In this document: positions 13,301 to 22,624 of the stretch, one piece after another
Layout: each line of letters begins with the position of its first letter
Position numbering within the stretch: the stretch's first letter is position 1
Notes under the pieces: model-generated
Database searches by the model: none
Told to the model about the DNA's origin: nothing
Seen by the model: the letters and a program-made list of their open reading frames with translations, nothing else
Origin: Rattus norvegicus
Lineage: Eukaryota > Chordata > Mammalia > Rodentia > Muridae
Direction: 5' to 3'
Assembly: GCF_036323735.1 (NCBI RefSeq)
Contig: NC_086021.1
Coordinates: 130,969,976-131,033,975, forward strand
Length of the DNA: 64,000 nt
Position numbers and translations under genes: made by a program

Positions 13301-14207
13301 GCGCTATGAGTTTTCCTCTTAGCACAGCTTTCATTGTGTCCCATAAGTTTGGGTATGTTGTACCTTCATTTTCATTAAATTCTAAAAAGTCTTTAATTTC
13401 TTTCTTTATTTCTTCCTTGACTAGGTTATCATTGAGTAGAGCATTGTTCAATTTCCACGTATATGTGGGCATTCTTCCCTTATTGTTATTGAAGACCAGT
13501 TTTAGGCTGTGGTGGTCTGATAGCACGCATGGGATTATTTCTATCTTTCTGTACCTGTTGAGGCCCATTTTTTGACCAACTATATGGTCAATTTTGGAGA
13601 AAGTACCATGAGGAGCTGAGAAGAAGGTATATCCTTTTGCTTTAGGATAGAATGTTCTATAAATATCCGTTAAGTCCATTTGACTCATGACTTCTCTTAG
13701 TCTGTCTATGTCTCTGTTTAATTTCTGTTTCCATGATCTGTCCATTGATGAGAGTGGGGTGTTGAAATCTCCCACTATTATTGTGTGATGTGCAATGTGT
13801 GTTTTGAGCTTTAGTAAGGTTTCTTTTACGTATGTAGGTGCCCTTGTATTTGGGGCATAGATATTTAGGATTGAGAGTTCATCTTGGTGGATTTTTCCGT
13901 TGATGAATATGAAGTGTCCTTCCTTATCTTTTTTGATGACTTTTAATTGAAAATTGATTTTATTTGATATTAGAATGGCTACTCCAGCTTGCTTCTTCTG
14001 ACCATTTGCTTGGAAAGTTGTTTTCCAGCCTTTCACTCTGAGGTAGTGTCTGTCTTTGTCTCTGAGGTGTGTTTCCTGTAGGCAGCAGAATGCAGGGTCC
14101 TCGTTGCGTATCCAGTTTGTTAATCTATGTCTTTTTATTGGGGAGTTGAGGTTATTGATGTTGAGAGATATTAAGGAATAGTGATTATTGCTTCCTGTTA
14201 TATTCAT
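10381..14207 (-). pseudogene. Younger L1 ORF2, disabled by four stops and a 1-nt deletion
   Basis: ORF2 protein nicks target DNA and reverse-transcribes L1 RNA on the spot. From start (14207) to stop (10381-10383) the span fits a 1275-codon ORF2 missing one base. The endonuclease motifs are present. In the RT domain SPGPDG, AEKAFDKI, the GTRQGCPLSPYLFN block and the catalytic FADD are readable, and the C-terminal Cys motif CWRGCGERGTLLHCWWDC is intact. Breaks: TGA at 13292-13290, TAA at 12731-12729, one A or T lost within about 12621-12633, TAG at 12549-12547, TGA at 10593-10591. Each stop looks like a single substitution. The largest piece after the frameshift is 635 codons (12498-10591). 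The first stop cuts off all of RT, so no reverse transcriptase would be made from the normal start. Confidence 0.95.
13290..14207 (-). CDS. Surviving L1 endonuclease frame (N-terminal ORF2)
   Basis: This 305-codon frame begins at the ORF2 start ATG and covers the whole apurinic-like endonuclease domain. The expected active-site residues are visible in order: Asn in LNINNLNS (about residue 16), Glu in QETHL, Asp and Asn in GDFNTPLS, Asp in KIDHIVG, and SDH near the C-terminal end of the domain. It ends at a premature TGA within the linker after the domain. If transcribed and translated, a free endonuclease is conceivable, but there is no evidence of expression. It is best read as the undamaged first quarter of a dead ORF2. 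Confidence 0.7.
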   Translation of the reverse strand: MNITGSNNHYSLISLNINNLNSPIKRHRLTNWIRNEDPAFCCLQETHLRDKDRHYLRVKGWKTTFQANGQKKQAGVAILISNKINFQLKVIKKDKEGHFIFINGKIHQDELSILNIYAPNTRAPTYVKETLLKLKTHIAHHTIIVGDFNTPLSSMDRSWKQKLNRDIDRLREVMSQMDLTDIYRTFYPKAKGYTFFSAPHGTFSKIDHIVGQKMGLNRYRKIEIIPCVLSDHHSLKLVFNNNKGRMPTYTWKLNNALLNDNLVKEEIKKEIKDFLEFNENEGTTYPNLWDTMKAVLRGKLIALSA

Positions 14208-14266
14208 ATTTGGATGTGAGGTTATGTTTGTGTGCTTTTCTTCTCTTTGTTTTGTTACCAGGACGA

Positions 14267-15343
14267 TTAGTTTCTTGCTTCTTCTAGGGTATAGCTTGCC
14301 TCCTTATGTTGGGCTTTACCATTTATTATCCTTCGTAGTGCTGGATTTGTAGAAAGATATTGTGTAAATTTGGTTTTGTCATGTAATATCTTGGTTTCTC
14401 CATCTATGTTAATTGAGAGTTTTGCTGGGTTCAGTAATCTGGGCTGGCATTTGTGTTCTCTTAGGGTCTGTATGACATCTGTCCAGGATCTTCTGGCCTT
14501 CATAGTTTCTGGTGAAAAGTCTGGTGTGATTTTGATAGGTCTGCCTTTATATGTTACTTGACCTTTTTCACTTACTGCTTTTAATCTTCTTTCTTTATTT
14601 TGTGCGTTTGGTGTTTTGACAATTATGTGACGGGAGGTGTTTCTTTTCTGGTCCAATCTATTTGGAGTTCTGTAGGCTTCTTGTATGTCTATGGGTATCT
14701 CTTTTTTTAGGTTAGGGACGTTTTCTTCTATGATTTTGTTGAAGATATTTACTGGTCCTTTGAGCTGGGAGTCTTCACTCTCTTCTATACCTATTATCCT
14801 TAGGTTTGATCTTCTCATTGAGTCCTGGATTTCCTGTATGTTTTGGACCAGTAGCTTTTTCTGCTTTACATTATCTTTGACAGTTGAGTCAATGATTTCT
14901 ATGGAATCTTCTGGTCCCGAGATTCTCTCTTCCATCTCTTGTATTTTGTTGGTGAAGCTTGTATCTACAGCACCTTGTCTCTTCTTTTTGTTTTCTATAT
15001 CCAGGGTTGTTTCCATGTGTTCTTTCTTGATTGCTTCTATTTCCATTTTTAATTCCTTCAACTGTTTGATTGTGTTTTCCTGGAATTCTTTCAGGGATTT
15101 TTGCGATTCCTCTCTGTAGGCTTCTACTTGTTTATTAATGTTTTCCTGTGTTTCTTTAAGGGAGTTCTTCACGTCGTTCTTGAAGTCCTCCAGCATCATG
15201 ATCAAATATGATTTTGAAACTAGATCTTGCTTTTCTGGTGTGTTTGGATATTCCATGTTTATTTTGGTGGGAGAATTTTGCTCCGATGATGCCATGTAGT
15301 CTTGGTTTCTGTTGCTTGGGTTCCTGCGCTTGCCTCTCGCCAT
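14267..15343 (-). CDS. LINE-1 ORF1 protein, intact
   Basis: A complete 358-codon frame, the usual length for rodent ORF1p. This protein binds L1 RNA as a trimer in the cytoplasm and acts as a nucleic-acid chaperone in the L1 ribonucleoprotein. Residues 1-45 are polar, with basic MARGKRRNPSNRNQ first. About 46-155 is a Lys/Glu/Gln-rich coiled coil with heptads (trimerisation). About 170-265 is the RRM domain (RSNLRIIGIEES). About 266-340 is the C-terminal domain (GRPIKITPDFSPETMKARR), including conserved RNA-contact arginines. The start follows the 5' UTR directly and matches the family start. ORF2 begins 59 bp after its stop. Being intact while ORF2 is broken makes it the only potentially expressible complete protein in the window. 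Confidence 0.93.
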   Translation of the reverse strand: MARGKRRNPSNRNQDYMASSEQNSPTKINMEYPNTPEKQDLVSKSYLIMMLEDFKNDVKNSLKETQENINKQVEAYREESQKSLKEFQENTIKQLKELKMEIEAIKKEHMETTLDIENKKKRQGAVDTSFTNKIQEMEERISGPEDSIEIIDSTVKDNVKQKKLLVQNIQEIQDSMRRSNLRIIGIEESEDSQLKGPVNIFNKIIEENVPNLKKEIPIDIQEAYRTPNRLDQKRNTSRHIIVKTPNAQNKERRLKAVSEKGQVTYKGRPIKITPDFSPETMKARRSWTDVIQTLREHKCQPRLLNPAKLSINIDGETKILHDKTKFTQYLSTNPALRRIINGKAQHKEASYTLEEARN

Positions 15344-16098
15344 CAGATTATCTCTAGTGTTACTTTGTTCTGCTATTTCTGACAGTGGCTAGACTGTCCT
15401 ATAAGCCTGTGTGTCAGGAGTGCTGTAGACCTGTTTTCCTGTTTTCTTTCAGCCAGTTATGGGGACAGAGTGTTCTGCTTTCGGGCGTGCAGTTTTTCCT
15501 CTCTACAGGTCTTCAGCTGTTCCTGAGGGCCTGTGTCTTGACTTCACCAGGCAGGTCACTTGCAGCAGAAAAGTTGGTCTTACCTGTGGTCCCAAGGTTC
15601 AAGTTTGCTCGCGGGGTGCTGCCCACGAGCTCTCTGTGGTGGCAGCAACCAGGGAGATCTGCGCCGCCCTTTCCGGGAGCTTCTGTGCACTAGGGTTCCA
15701 GATGGCGTTTGGTGTTTTCCTCTAGCGTCCGAGATGTGTGTGCAGAGTGCAGTCTCTTCTGTTTTCCCAGGCGTGTCTGCCTCTCTGAAGGTTTAGCTCT
15801 ACCTCCCAGGGGATTTGGGTGGAGAGAACTGTTTATCTGGTCTGTTTCCTTCAGGTTCTGGCAGTGTCTCAGACGCAGGGGTCCTGCAGCTCCTGGGCCC
15901 TCCTCTACGGGAAGCCAGAGGCCTTATACAGTTTCCTCTTGGGCCAGGGATGTGGGCAGGGGTGGGCAGTGTTGGTGGTCTCTTCCGCTCTGCAGCCTCA
16001 GGAGTGCCCACCTGACCAGGCGTTGAGGTCTCTCTCCCATGGGGTTTGGGAGCAGAGAGCTGCTGCGGGCTGGGATCCGCGGGTGTGGGACTTCCTCC
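15344..16098 (-). promoter_or_regulatory. Younger L1 5' UTR with internal promoter
   Basis: This 755-bp segment upstream of ORF1 is GC- and CpG-richer than its surroundings, as expected for the L1 internal Pol II promoter. Around 15808-15831 and 16041-16062 there are similar blocks (GGGGATTTGGGTGGAGAG versus GGGGTTTGGGAGCAGAGAG, plus strand) about 231 bases apart, suggesting one complete and one truncated promoter monomer. Plus-strand frames of up to 117 codons cross it but have no coding signature. Confidence 0.8.
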
Positions 16099-16111
16099 CC
16101 TCTATTTCTTT
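16099..16111. repeat. TSD of younger L1, right copy
   Basis: CCTCTATTTCTTT, identical to 9642-9654. It marks the exact 5' end of the younger L1 and the point where the old L1 ORF1 resumes. Confidence 0.95.
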
Positions 16112-16297
16112 AAGAAAGTTTTTTATGTCCTTCTTAAAGTTCTCTATCACTTTTATGAGATGGGATTTTTGAGCTAAATCTTGTTTTTTCGGTGTGTTGG
16201 GGGTATCCAGGGCTTGCTGTGGTGGGAGATTTGGGTTCTGATATTGCCAATAACATTGTTTTCTGTTGCTTATGCTATTGTGCTTGCCTCTCAGCAA
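16112..16297 (-). pseudogene. Old L1 ORF1, N-terminal fragment
   Basis: It starts with ATG at 16297, encodes a basic N-terminus then PNTPKKQDLAQKSHLIKVIENFKKD, which parallels the younger ORF1 segment PNTPEKQDLVSKSYLIMMLEDFKND. About 62 codons are old ORF1; the open frame then runs through the TSD into the younger L1's 5' end (to 15998), which is an accident of insertion. Confidence 0.9.
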
Positions 16298-16968
16298 ATG
16301 GTTATCTCTGGTGTTAACTGGCCTTGCTGTTCTGACTGGAGCCTGTACCTCCTGTGAGTCTGGTTATATTGATTGTCTTTAGGTTGGACTATTTCCGCGT
16401 GTTGGAGGGGGTCTGCAGAGCCTGATCTGGGAGCCTGGCTGTGTCAGACCTCCTAGGGATCAAGTTGTCTCAGGTTGTTTGCAGGGTTGGGGGCTGGAGC
16501 ACAGGATCTGCTCCTGGGAGCAGGTGCAAATTGGAAGGAACTTGTGTCTTCAACTAGGGGTGGGGGGAATTCTTGCTTCCTCTGAGCCCTGGGGGGATCC
16601 CCAGTTAGTCCAGGTATTGTGTTGGGGTTTTAGGCTTCACTTGTGGTGCTGGGTGTGTCAGAACTCCTTGGGGTCAAGCTTTCTCTGAGTGTGGGCTGGG
16701 TGGGGGTTGGAGGGTTGCTGGAGCACAGGATCAATCCTGGGTGCAGGTGCAAACTGGAAGGAACTTGTGTTTGTGGCTGAGTGGGAGTTCTTGTGCCCCT
16801 GGGCCCCAGGGAGTCCCAGATGGGTCAGGCATTGAGGTGGGATTTGAGGTCTTACCTGTGATCCTGGGTGTCCCAGAACTCCTGAGGAGTAAGTTGTCTC
16901 TGGATTTAGGTGGATTGGGAGGGTGGCAGAACGCAGGATCTGCTCTGAAGTACAGGTGCGTATTGTAA
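16298..16968 (-). repeat. Old L1 5' UTR: tandem promoter monomers of about 214 bp
   Basis: Three successive copies of a GC-rich unit are visible. The AGA(A/C)CTCC block recurs at 16446, 16660 and 16875 (spacings 214 and 215), each followed by a GTTGTCTCT/GCTTTCTCT-like stretch and by GGAGCACAGGATC or GCAGAACGCAGGATC. Tandem monomers are the promoter design of murine L1 (A, F, Tf, Gf types). This one resembles F/Lx-type units and is unlike the younger element's 5' UTR. Copies are diverged by small indels. Confidence 0.85.
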
Positions 16969-17039
16969 AGAATGTTGATATGTTGTTATTAATTAAAATG
17001 TGTATAATTAATATTCAATTCTCTCTCCACCACATCTCC

Positions 17040-17345
17040 TTTTCCTATCTTCTGTTCCAGGATCCTAATGCAACTTAGTTGCTACCTCTCCTCTCTGCTT
17101 GGCTGGGACTTCCTTGTTTTGAATGACTATGACAGTTTGTGAATACTGTTCAGATACTTAGGTGAAGGCCTCTCGACTGGTTTTTGTAGGTTTATGTGGT
17201 TATTGGACTGAGATTATGAGTTGGGGGCAAGAAGAAACTGGAGGTAAAGCAGTGTTGATATCATATGTTATCCTGACTTACTATTGGTGTTTACTGCCTC
17301 AGAGGGGTTTGTTCTCAACTTCCCCCAACTATAACCCACTGATGT
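17040..17345. mobile_element. Ancient L1M-type LINE fragment (probable)
   Basis: The order of blocks around GACTATGACAGTTTG (17127), GGACTGAGATTATGAGTTGGGGG (17204 on) and ACTGGAGGTAAAGCAGTG matches, as I recall it, the non-coding part of mammal-wide L1M elements. Heavily diverged. Orientation relative to L1 is not resolved. Confidence 0.4.
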
Positions 17346-17399
17346 TTTAGCACATTCCAAACCAAGTATATTATTGCAGACATTTTCTTGTACCTTAAA

Positions 17400-17888
17400 A
17401 TTTGAGGCAGAGGTAGCAAGGAAACCACAACAAACAGGACCTGATGCTGTCTATGTATCTGTACTTAGCCAGTTAGAAACTTTGTCTGGTCTTGGTGTGC
17501 TAGGGAACACATTGGTTATTGTAACTGCTCCGTGTGTCCCTGATTATCAGGCTATCATTAAAAGTGTCACTTCTACTGCATAATATTGTGTCTAAGTCCA
17601 TTCTTAAGATTTGGGCTTTATTTCTATATTTAGGAGTTAACCATTTAGTGATGATCATGTGGATATGGTTTTAGGGTTGATCTACTTGGCATTAGATATC
17701 CAATTATGGACTTGTCCCTGGGGATGGGTGGTCTCCCTTTTGGGGCAGTTATTATCTGTAGCTCTTCATAATTGTGGGCCTTTGAGATTTCCACCATTCA
17801 TATTAGTGTGGCAACAGATGTCATCACTTACTTCTTGTTTAGGTAAGCATGCTTCTAGGTGAAGCTCCTATGTAATGCAGAAATTTCT
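17400..17888. mobile_element. Old rodent repeat, left half (name not assigned)
   Basis: Sequence such as CTTCATAATTGTGGGCCTTT followed by GAGATTTCCACCATTCATAT resembles a dispersed rodent repeat I have met before. Similar family sequence seems to resume at about 18606, so this half is probably interrupted by the 17891-18605 insertion. I cannot name the family. Confidence 0.4.
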
Positions 17889-17890
17889 GG

Positions 17891-18605
17891 TTTTTTTTTT
17901 TTTTTTGGAGATTCAGATGTATCATATGATGTTTTCCTGGGAAATGTCTTTTGAGAGGATGTTTTTGCTGAAGCAGACTCATGGGAGGACATTTTGCTAT
18001 GAACAGACACATGCTGGTTTTTCTGGAAACTGCCTGGGAAAGAGGCATATAATGTTTTGTTAGAGTGGATGCTTGAGAGATGTTTGCAAAGGGTATAAAT
18101 ATAACCCAACAGAGAGTGGGTGACTCTGTGTGCCACTGGTTCAGCTTACAATTCTTTTCTGAGTCTTCATTGGGCTTTGTTGATGCTGGGTGTTGCTGAA
18201 GACTTTGCAGCATTGGTTTACCTAGCCCTCTTCACTGATCATCATTTTAATGACTTTGTAGAGAGAAATGCACCAAGGAATTTCTGGTGGTGTTTAGGGG
18301 ATTTTTTTCTGCTTCCATAGCCTCAGGTCCATTGGCAGAGGCTCAAGGTCTCTTCTGGATTGGGATACCACTGCTGATTTGTGAATGGCATTTGTGAGTA
18401 AATAGAGCTACCACTGCTGAATCCTGTGAACTGAACTCTTGATATCCTGACAGTTGGAATTTCCCCAATGAACTAGTTCTAAACTGGTCCACATCCTCCT
18501 TTGCCCTATTAACCCTTCTTTTCCACTACCCCTGTGGGTGGTGAGCTAGAAGGGAGATTAAAGTGTTTAAGAACCCTGATTAAAATAGATTTTGAAAAAT
18601 TTAAG
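17891..18605 (+). mobile_element. Candidate solitary LTR / RMER-type repeat
   Basis: A roughly 715-bp block that appears to split an older repeat. It starts with a 16-T run (17891-17906) and contains a well-formed TATA box, GGTATAAATATA (18092-18103). The text from about 18180 to 18560 (CACCAAGGAATTTCTGGTGG, GGATACCACTGCTGATTTGTG) resembles medium-reiterated rodent LTR-like repeats, from memory. No tRNA primer site, gag or pol is present and no clean duplication was found, so class and strand are tentative. Confidence 0.35.
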
Positions 18606-18975
18606 CCTACAACAAATTTTCTCCCCACTTTTCAAAATGTTTTCTGAGCCTTATGTGTCTTGTGTTGCAAAATGTATCAATTGGGTCTGGGCACCCTGTG
18701 GAGAGTTGTTCTCTACATTTTGAACAGTTGTAGTTTTCTGTGATGATATCCTGCTTAAGACAGAAGCTTCTTTAATGGAGGATGAAAACTACACTCATTA
18801 GTGGTCATAATGATAAATATTTATAGTACACTTAGAAATTATTCTTGTTTAGGGAAATGGTATTAGTAGGTTCCCCACTAGAGTCCATGGCCTCTGTAGC
18901 TAGTCATGTGCTAGGTTGACAATACCGAGCATGATTTCCCTCTTATTGAGTAGGTCTTGTGTCTAATACACAGAT
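18606..18975. mobile_element. Old rodent repeat, right half (name not assigned)
   Basis: Blocks such as GAGCCTTATGTGTCTTGTG, AGTTGTAGTTTTCTGTGATG and GAGTCCATGGCCTCTG look like the continuation of the repeat at 17400-17888. Family unnamed. Confidence 0.4.
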
Positions 18976-21957
18976 GTTGATTTACTAACAAACCCCATTT
19001 TACCAAACATCAACAGAACTTTAATATGATTTTATGTGATTATTTTTCAGGCCGTAATATGATTGAATGCCACAGAATACAAAATATCATGATTAATAAC
19101 ACATGCCCACTCTTTCAAATCAACCTTTGAGAGGAAGGCTTTCCCACTCCTAGCAATTTTTTTCAATAGAGTTCATGTTGCTCTGATCTTAACTTCTGCT
19201 GAAGGGTGATTTATTTTAAAGCACATTATTGATCTAAGAAATAGAGAATTTGGATGCTATCCAGAAAGAATGAGAGAATAAGAACAATGTGGTTAGAGGG
19301 CTGAATAGGGAGAATTGTCCTCACTGGGGCTTTTGAGTGTGGAGAGCCAGAAGAGAGACTTAATGAAAATTCATACCTGCATAGATAAAACCATGGGGCA
19401 GTTACCTATGTGTAACTCACTTAAGCTCTCACCAAAGAATAGGCACATGTGAATGAGTGCATCTTGGTTCATTCATTAAGAGAATGTCTATGGGGTAATT
19501 GTAATTTGTTATCAGTTCTGGGATGGACCATAATCAAGAATAAAAAGCCACATAGATTGCTAGCAAAGGACCCTGAAATAGATGGAAGCAAAAATTTCCA
19601 GTGTGTAGACAGAGACTGATCTTTACCTTCCAGGCTCTCATTTTCATTGATCATAATGAGGGTGTCATCTACCCATGCCATGCAAAGTGACTGAGTTTCC
19701 TTTACAATTGATTTGAGAGTGCTAACTTACAGACTGGTGTCCTTTCTCTTATTCTATGCTGGTGCCCAAGTCACTTGTTCTTCATTACTGTACACTAGCA
19801 GGAGTGATTGGGAACATTCCACCGGACTTCTGAAGAGGGCATGAACTAAGCATAGCACCTTCAACTAATAGAGTATACAAATAATCTGTGTCTGTTGTCA
19901 CATCAATTTAGACAGGGAGGTATTCTTACTCGGCTCTAATATGTTGCTTACTTGATGTGTGGTAAATATTTTCAGGCCCTGTTATCACTAAATCAAATAT
20001 TTACTATTTGGAAAATTAACATCTTGAAGAGTTCTATGTTCGAATTTCAAGTGGGTTGGCTACAGAGAAATGAAAATTGCAATAATAATATTCTTGCTTA
20101 CCCCTCCCTCTAAATCTAGAATGCTCTATTATATGAATAAAATAATGATGACGGAAATCGAGCTTTCTTCACTTTACAGAATGACCTAGGTAGTCCAACC
20201 AGGGCAGGCACAAGCAAACCAGGTTTTCTTACTGCTAATTCCAACAAAATTTCTTTATCACTACAGCATTCTTGGATCTCACTTTCATTTCCTTCTTTAT
20301 AAGGTAGATATAAGTTTTATCCCATATTGTTCTCATGAAGCAGCATCATGCAAACAAAGCTTTGTGCTTTTACTCACTGAAAGGCACTTGCCTGCCTGCC
20401 TACTTCCTTCCCTTCCATGTTTGAGCTCCCTCCCTCCCTCCCTCCTTCCTGCCCTTCCTCCTCCTTCCTTTTCTCCCTCCTTTTCTTTCAATCTCTTTGA
20501 GACTATCTTATCAGTTGTGAAAACAAAATGAATAAAGTGCCAGTACTGGGAACATTAGATGAAGCAATCTCTTGCAGATCTACCATATTTACCATATATT
20601 AAAACTAAGCATTTCTAGGGAAACTGCTGAGTTTTAAAATGTGATCACCTTTCTCAACTCTGTCACATTATTTCTTCCTTTAATAAATATTTGTCAAGCA
20701 TGCACTAGGTTGCAAACTTTGTGATGGAATACAGCAGATTATCTGGAATAAAGCAAAATAATAATGAATGGAAAGGCATCACTCCATGCATCCATAGAGC
20801 TTACAGTGAACCAAGATGCACTATTATTTTAGTAACCACATTTCAAAGAAAGGAGGCATTACCATTAAATGACCTGTTAATTTTAAGACACCTTCTGATT
20901 TTCATGATGTGAAAATATGTTCTTGAAAAAATACTGTGTAAATATTGGCTCACTCTAAATTGTAAGAACAGTCAAATTTTGAAGCTGATTGTGTTGGAAT
21001 TTTCTTTGGCTTTCACTGTTCTAGTCTCTAGAAACTTTCTTTTGCTGTCCTTATTGGCTGCCTTCAACCTTGAGGTTCCCTTGCTTGAACTATAACTATG
21101 TATTGTGCTGCTAATATGGTATGCTTGGCCTGAAACTGAAGTAGAAAGAGTTACAGTCTGTGACCAAGTCAGTTTCATATAGTTATATAATCACTGGGCC
21201 ACATCGTCCATCAGATAGCCTAGGAGTTACTAGGACAGTTCTGATGATCATTTTTGGCTTCCCTTGGCAAGCACAAACCGACAAGGAGGAATTGATTACT
21301 CCTCTAAGTTCTACTACTTTCTTTCCTGCCCCTCTCTCTAGGTGTTAAAAATATCCAAAGCTTCCATTTGTATCTTTCATTATTTACACAAAGTTATTCC
21401 CTCCTTCCTTCTAAATATTTGCCTACCCTGGTGATTAAATACAGAGGTGAGGAAATGCCAAAATGGAGAAGGTTAGGAGTTTTCTAAGGGAAGGCATGAA
21501 ATAACAAGACCATAAATAAACATTTATGCCTTTTGGATTTCATTCATGATTTCATGATTGTGTTGCTGCTCTCAGTTTATGGCTAGGCAGCCTGATGATT
21601 AAGCAGCCTAGGGTAACTTCATGTTCTCCTTAATCATACCTCTATAAGGTTGAGAAGTGAGTCTGTTTGACTCCTCCAATAGAGATGTTAGGGCTAATTT
21701 TGAGCTCCACCAGAGCCAACAGTAAGATTATAAAAGCTACTGTAATTCAATTTTACTGAATGTTCCCTAGATGCTTGAGGTATCCTTCCCTGCAAATAGT
21801 TTGCATAATAAACCCAGACCCACTGGTTGACTTCTAGAACGTCAATTCTTGAAGAATTTGCTGGACCGTTTAAGGTTGTCATCCTAGCTATGTACTGAAG
21901 TAGTAAATATGTAAAATGCAGGACTGAGTGTTGATATTATAATTAACTCCATGGCAT
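18976..21957. other. Unique non-coding DNA with one pyrimidine tract
   Basis: Mostly single-copy AT-rich sequence. Frames are 70 codons or less. A short minus-strand frame near 19469-19681 begins MAWVDDTLIMI, but no other reverse transcriptase motif follows. The only repeat noted is the pyrimidine tract at 20389-20490. Confidence 0.5.
20389..20490. repeat. Pyrimidine-rich (TGCC)n/(TCCC)n tract
   Basis: CCTGCCTGCC followed by CTCCCTCCCTCCCTCC and TTCC/CTCC runs, about 100 bases almost free of A and G on the plus strand. Such mirror-like polypyrimidine can adopt triplex structure. Confidence 0.75.
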
Positions 21958-22083
21958 GGGGGATGGAAAGATAGTTCAGAAGGTAAGTGCACAGGCTTCT
22001 TCCAGAGGACCCAGGGTTTAATCCACAACACTCACATAGCAGCTCATGAACACTTGTAACTCCAGTTCAATAAAAATAAGTAA

Positions 22084-22086
<3 letters not shown>
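21958..22086 (+). mobile_element. B2/B3-like SINE fragment
   Basis: GGATGGAAAGATAGTTCAG matches the degraded tRNA-derived head (Pol III box A region) of B2-related SINEs. CCAGAGGACCCAGGGTTTAAT matches the box B area and AGCAGCTCATGAACACTTG the body. It ends in an A-rich tail leading directly into the (AG)n run. Confidence 0.75.

Positions 22087-22128
<42 letters not shown>
22087..22128. repeat. (AG)21 microsatellite
   Basis: 42 uninterrupted bases of AG that start at the A-rich tail of the SINE at 21958-22086, a common origin for rodent microsatellites. Confidence 0.95.
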
Positions 22129-22132
<4 letters not shown>

Positions 22133-22612
22133 TCTTAGCTTTCTCAGATCATTTGGATTTGAGAATTACTAATCTGTTATCTTGAAACTTCACCCAAGTT
22201 TACTTATATTTATTGGGGTGTTTTAAATTTTGGAATAGCAGCATAATGTCTTTATTTACTTTGTTGGAACACCACATGCTGGGGTAACTGAGCTGATAGG
22301 TCTGACAGAAGATATTTTATAGAAAATTTATTTCTTCATACTCATTTAATATAAGTAGGAAATATATTTATATATTATGACAGTGATTTTGTTGATCTAA
22401 GTTGTAACTTAACTGCTCTAATTGCCTGAGGCTACATAGACATTGATAATGTCATTTGGGATCATGTAAGGTTAGAATGGTATACTGTTTTTGCAGATTC
22501 AGAAACATGCTTTAGTGTTGGATTCAATAATTGGCTGGCCATTCTTTACATTTGGAGACCACTCTCTGTGTAAGTTTCAGTAACTATTTTATTTCAAACC
22601 TGAAATCTTTCT

Positions 22613-22624
22613 AAAAGTCCAGAG
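22613..22624. repeat. TSD left copy of the 22.6-kb L1
   Basis: AAAAGTCCAGAG, repeated at 23890-23901. Confidence 0.9.

Larger units (their letters stand above)
9655..16098 (-). mobile_element. Younger full-length LINE-1 inserted into the old LINE-1
   Basis: A complete 6444-bp rat-type L1 on the minus strand: 5' UTR (16098-15344), ORF1 (15343-14267), a 59-bp spacer, ORF2 (14207-10381), 3' UTR and A-tail (to 9655). A perfect 13-bp TSD flanks it. ORF1 is intact, but ORF2 has four in-frame stops and one single-base deletion, so the copy cannot move autonomously. It sits in the same orientation as the older L1 it interrupts, inside that element's ORF1. Its 3' UTR matches the short L1 at 62886-63159, which suggests the same subfamily. 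Confidence 0.97.
16112..16968 (-). mobile_element. Old LINE-1, 5' part
   Basis: Continuation of the element at 3897-9641 across the younger insertion: the first part of ORF1 (to 16297) and a monomeric 5' UTR. Removing 9655-16111 makes the ORF1 coiled-coil sequence contiguous across the junction. Confidence 0.92.

Noticed and set aside
13006..13575. Plus-strand frame of 189 codons, apparently membrane-like
   Set aside because: Exact antisense of L1 ORF2; a common shadow of A-rich L1 coding sequence. The same applies to 14685-15119 and 12424-12762.
15385..16172. Five overlapping plus-strand frames of 66-117 codons antisense to the L1 5' UTR
   Set aside because: GC-rich L1 5' UTR often has open antisense frames. 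No domain or conserved start was seen, and a primate-type ORF0 is not established here.
15998..16297. 99-codon minus-strand frame as one protein
   Set aside because: Chimera of old L1 ORF1 N-terminus and the 5' end of the younger insertion; accidental read-through.
16298..16968. Tandem units mistaken for a CRISPR-like or satellite array
   Set aside because: Units of about 214 bp joined to an L1 ORF1 start are L1 promoter monomers; there are no short palindromic repeats or spacers.
19469..19681. Minus-strand WVDD-like string suggesting a retroviral reverse transcriptase
   Set aside because: None of the other RT blocks occurs in any frame nearby; chance.
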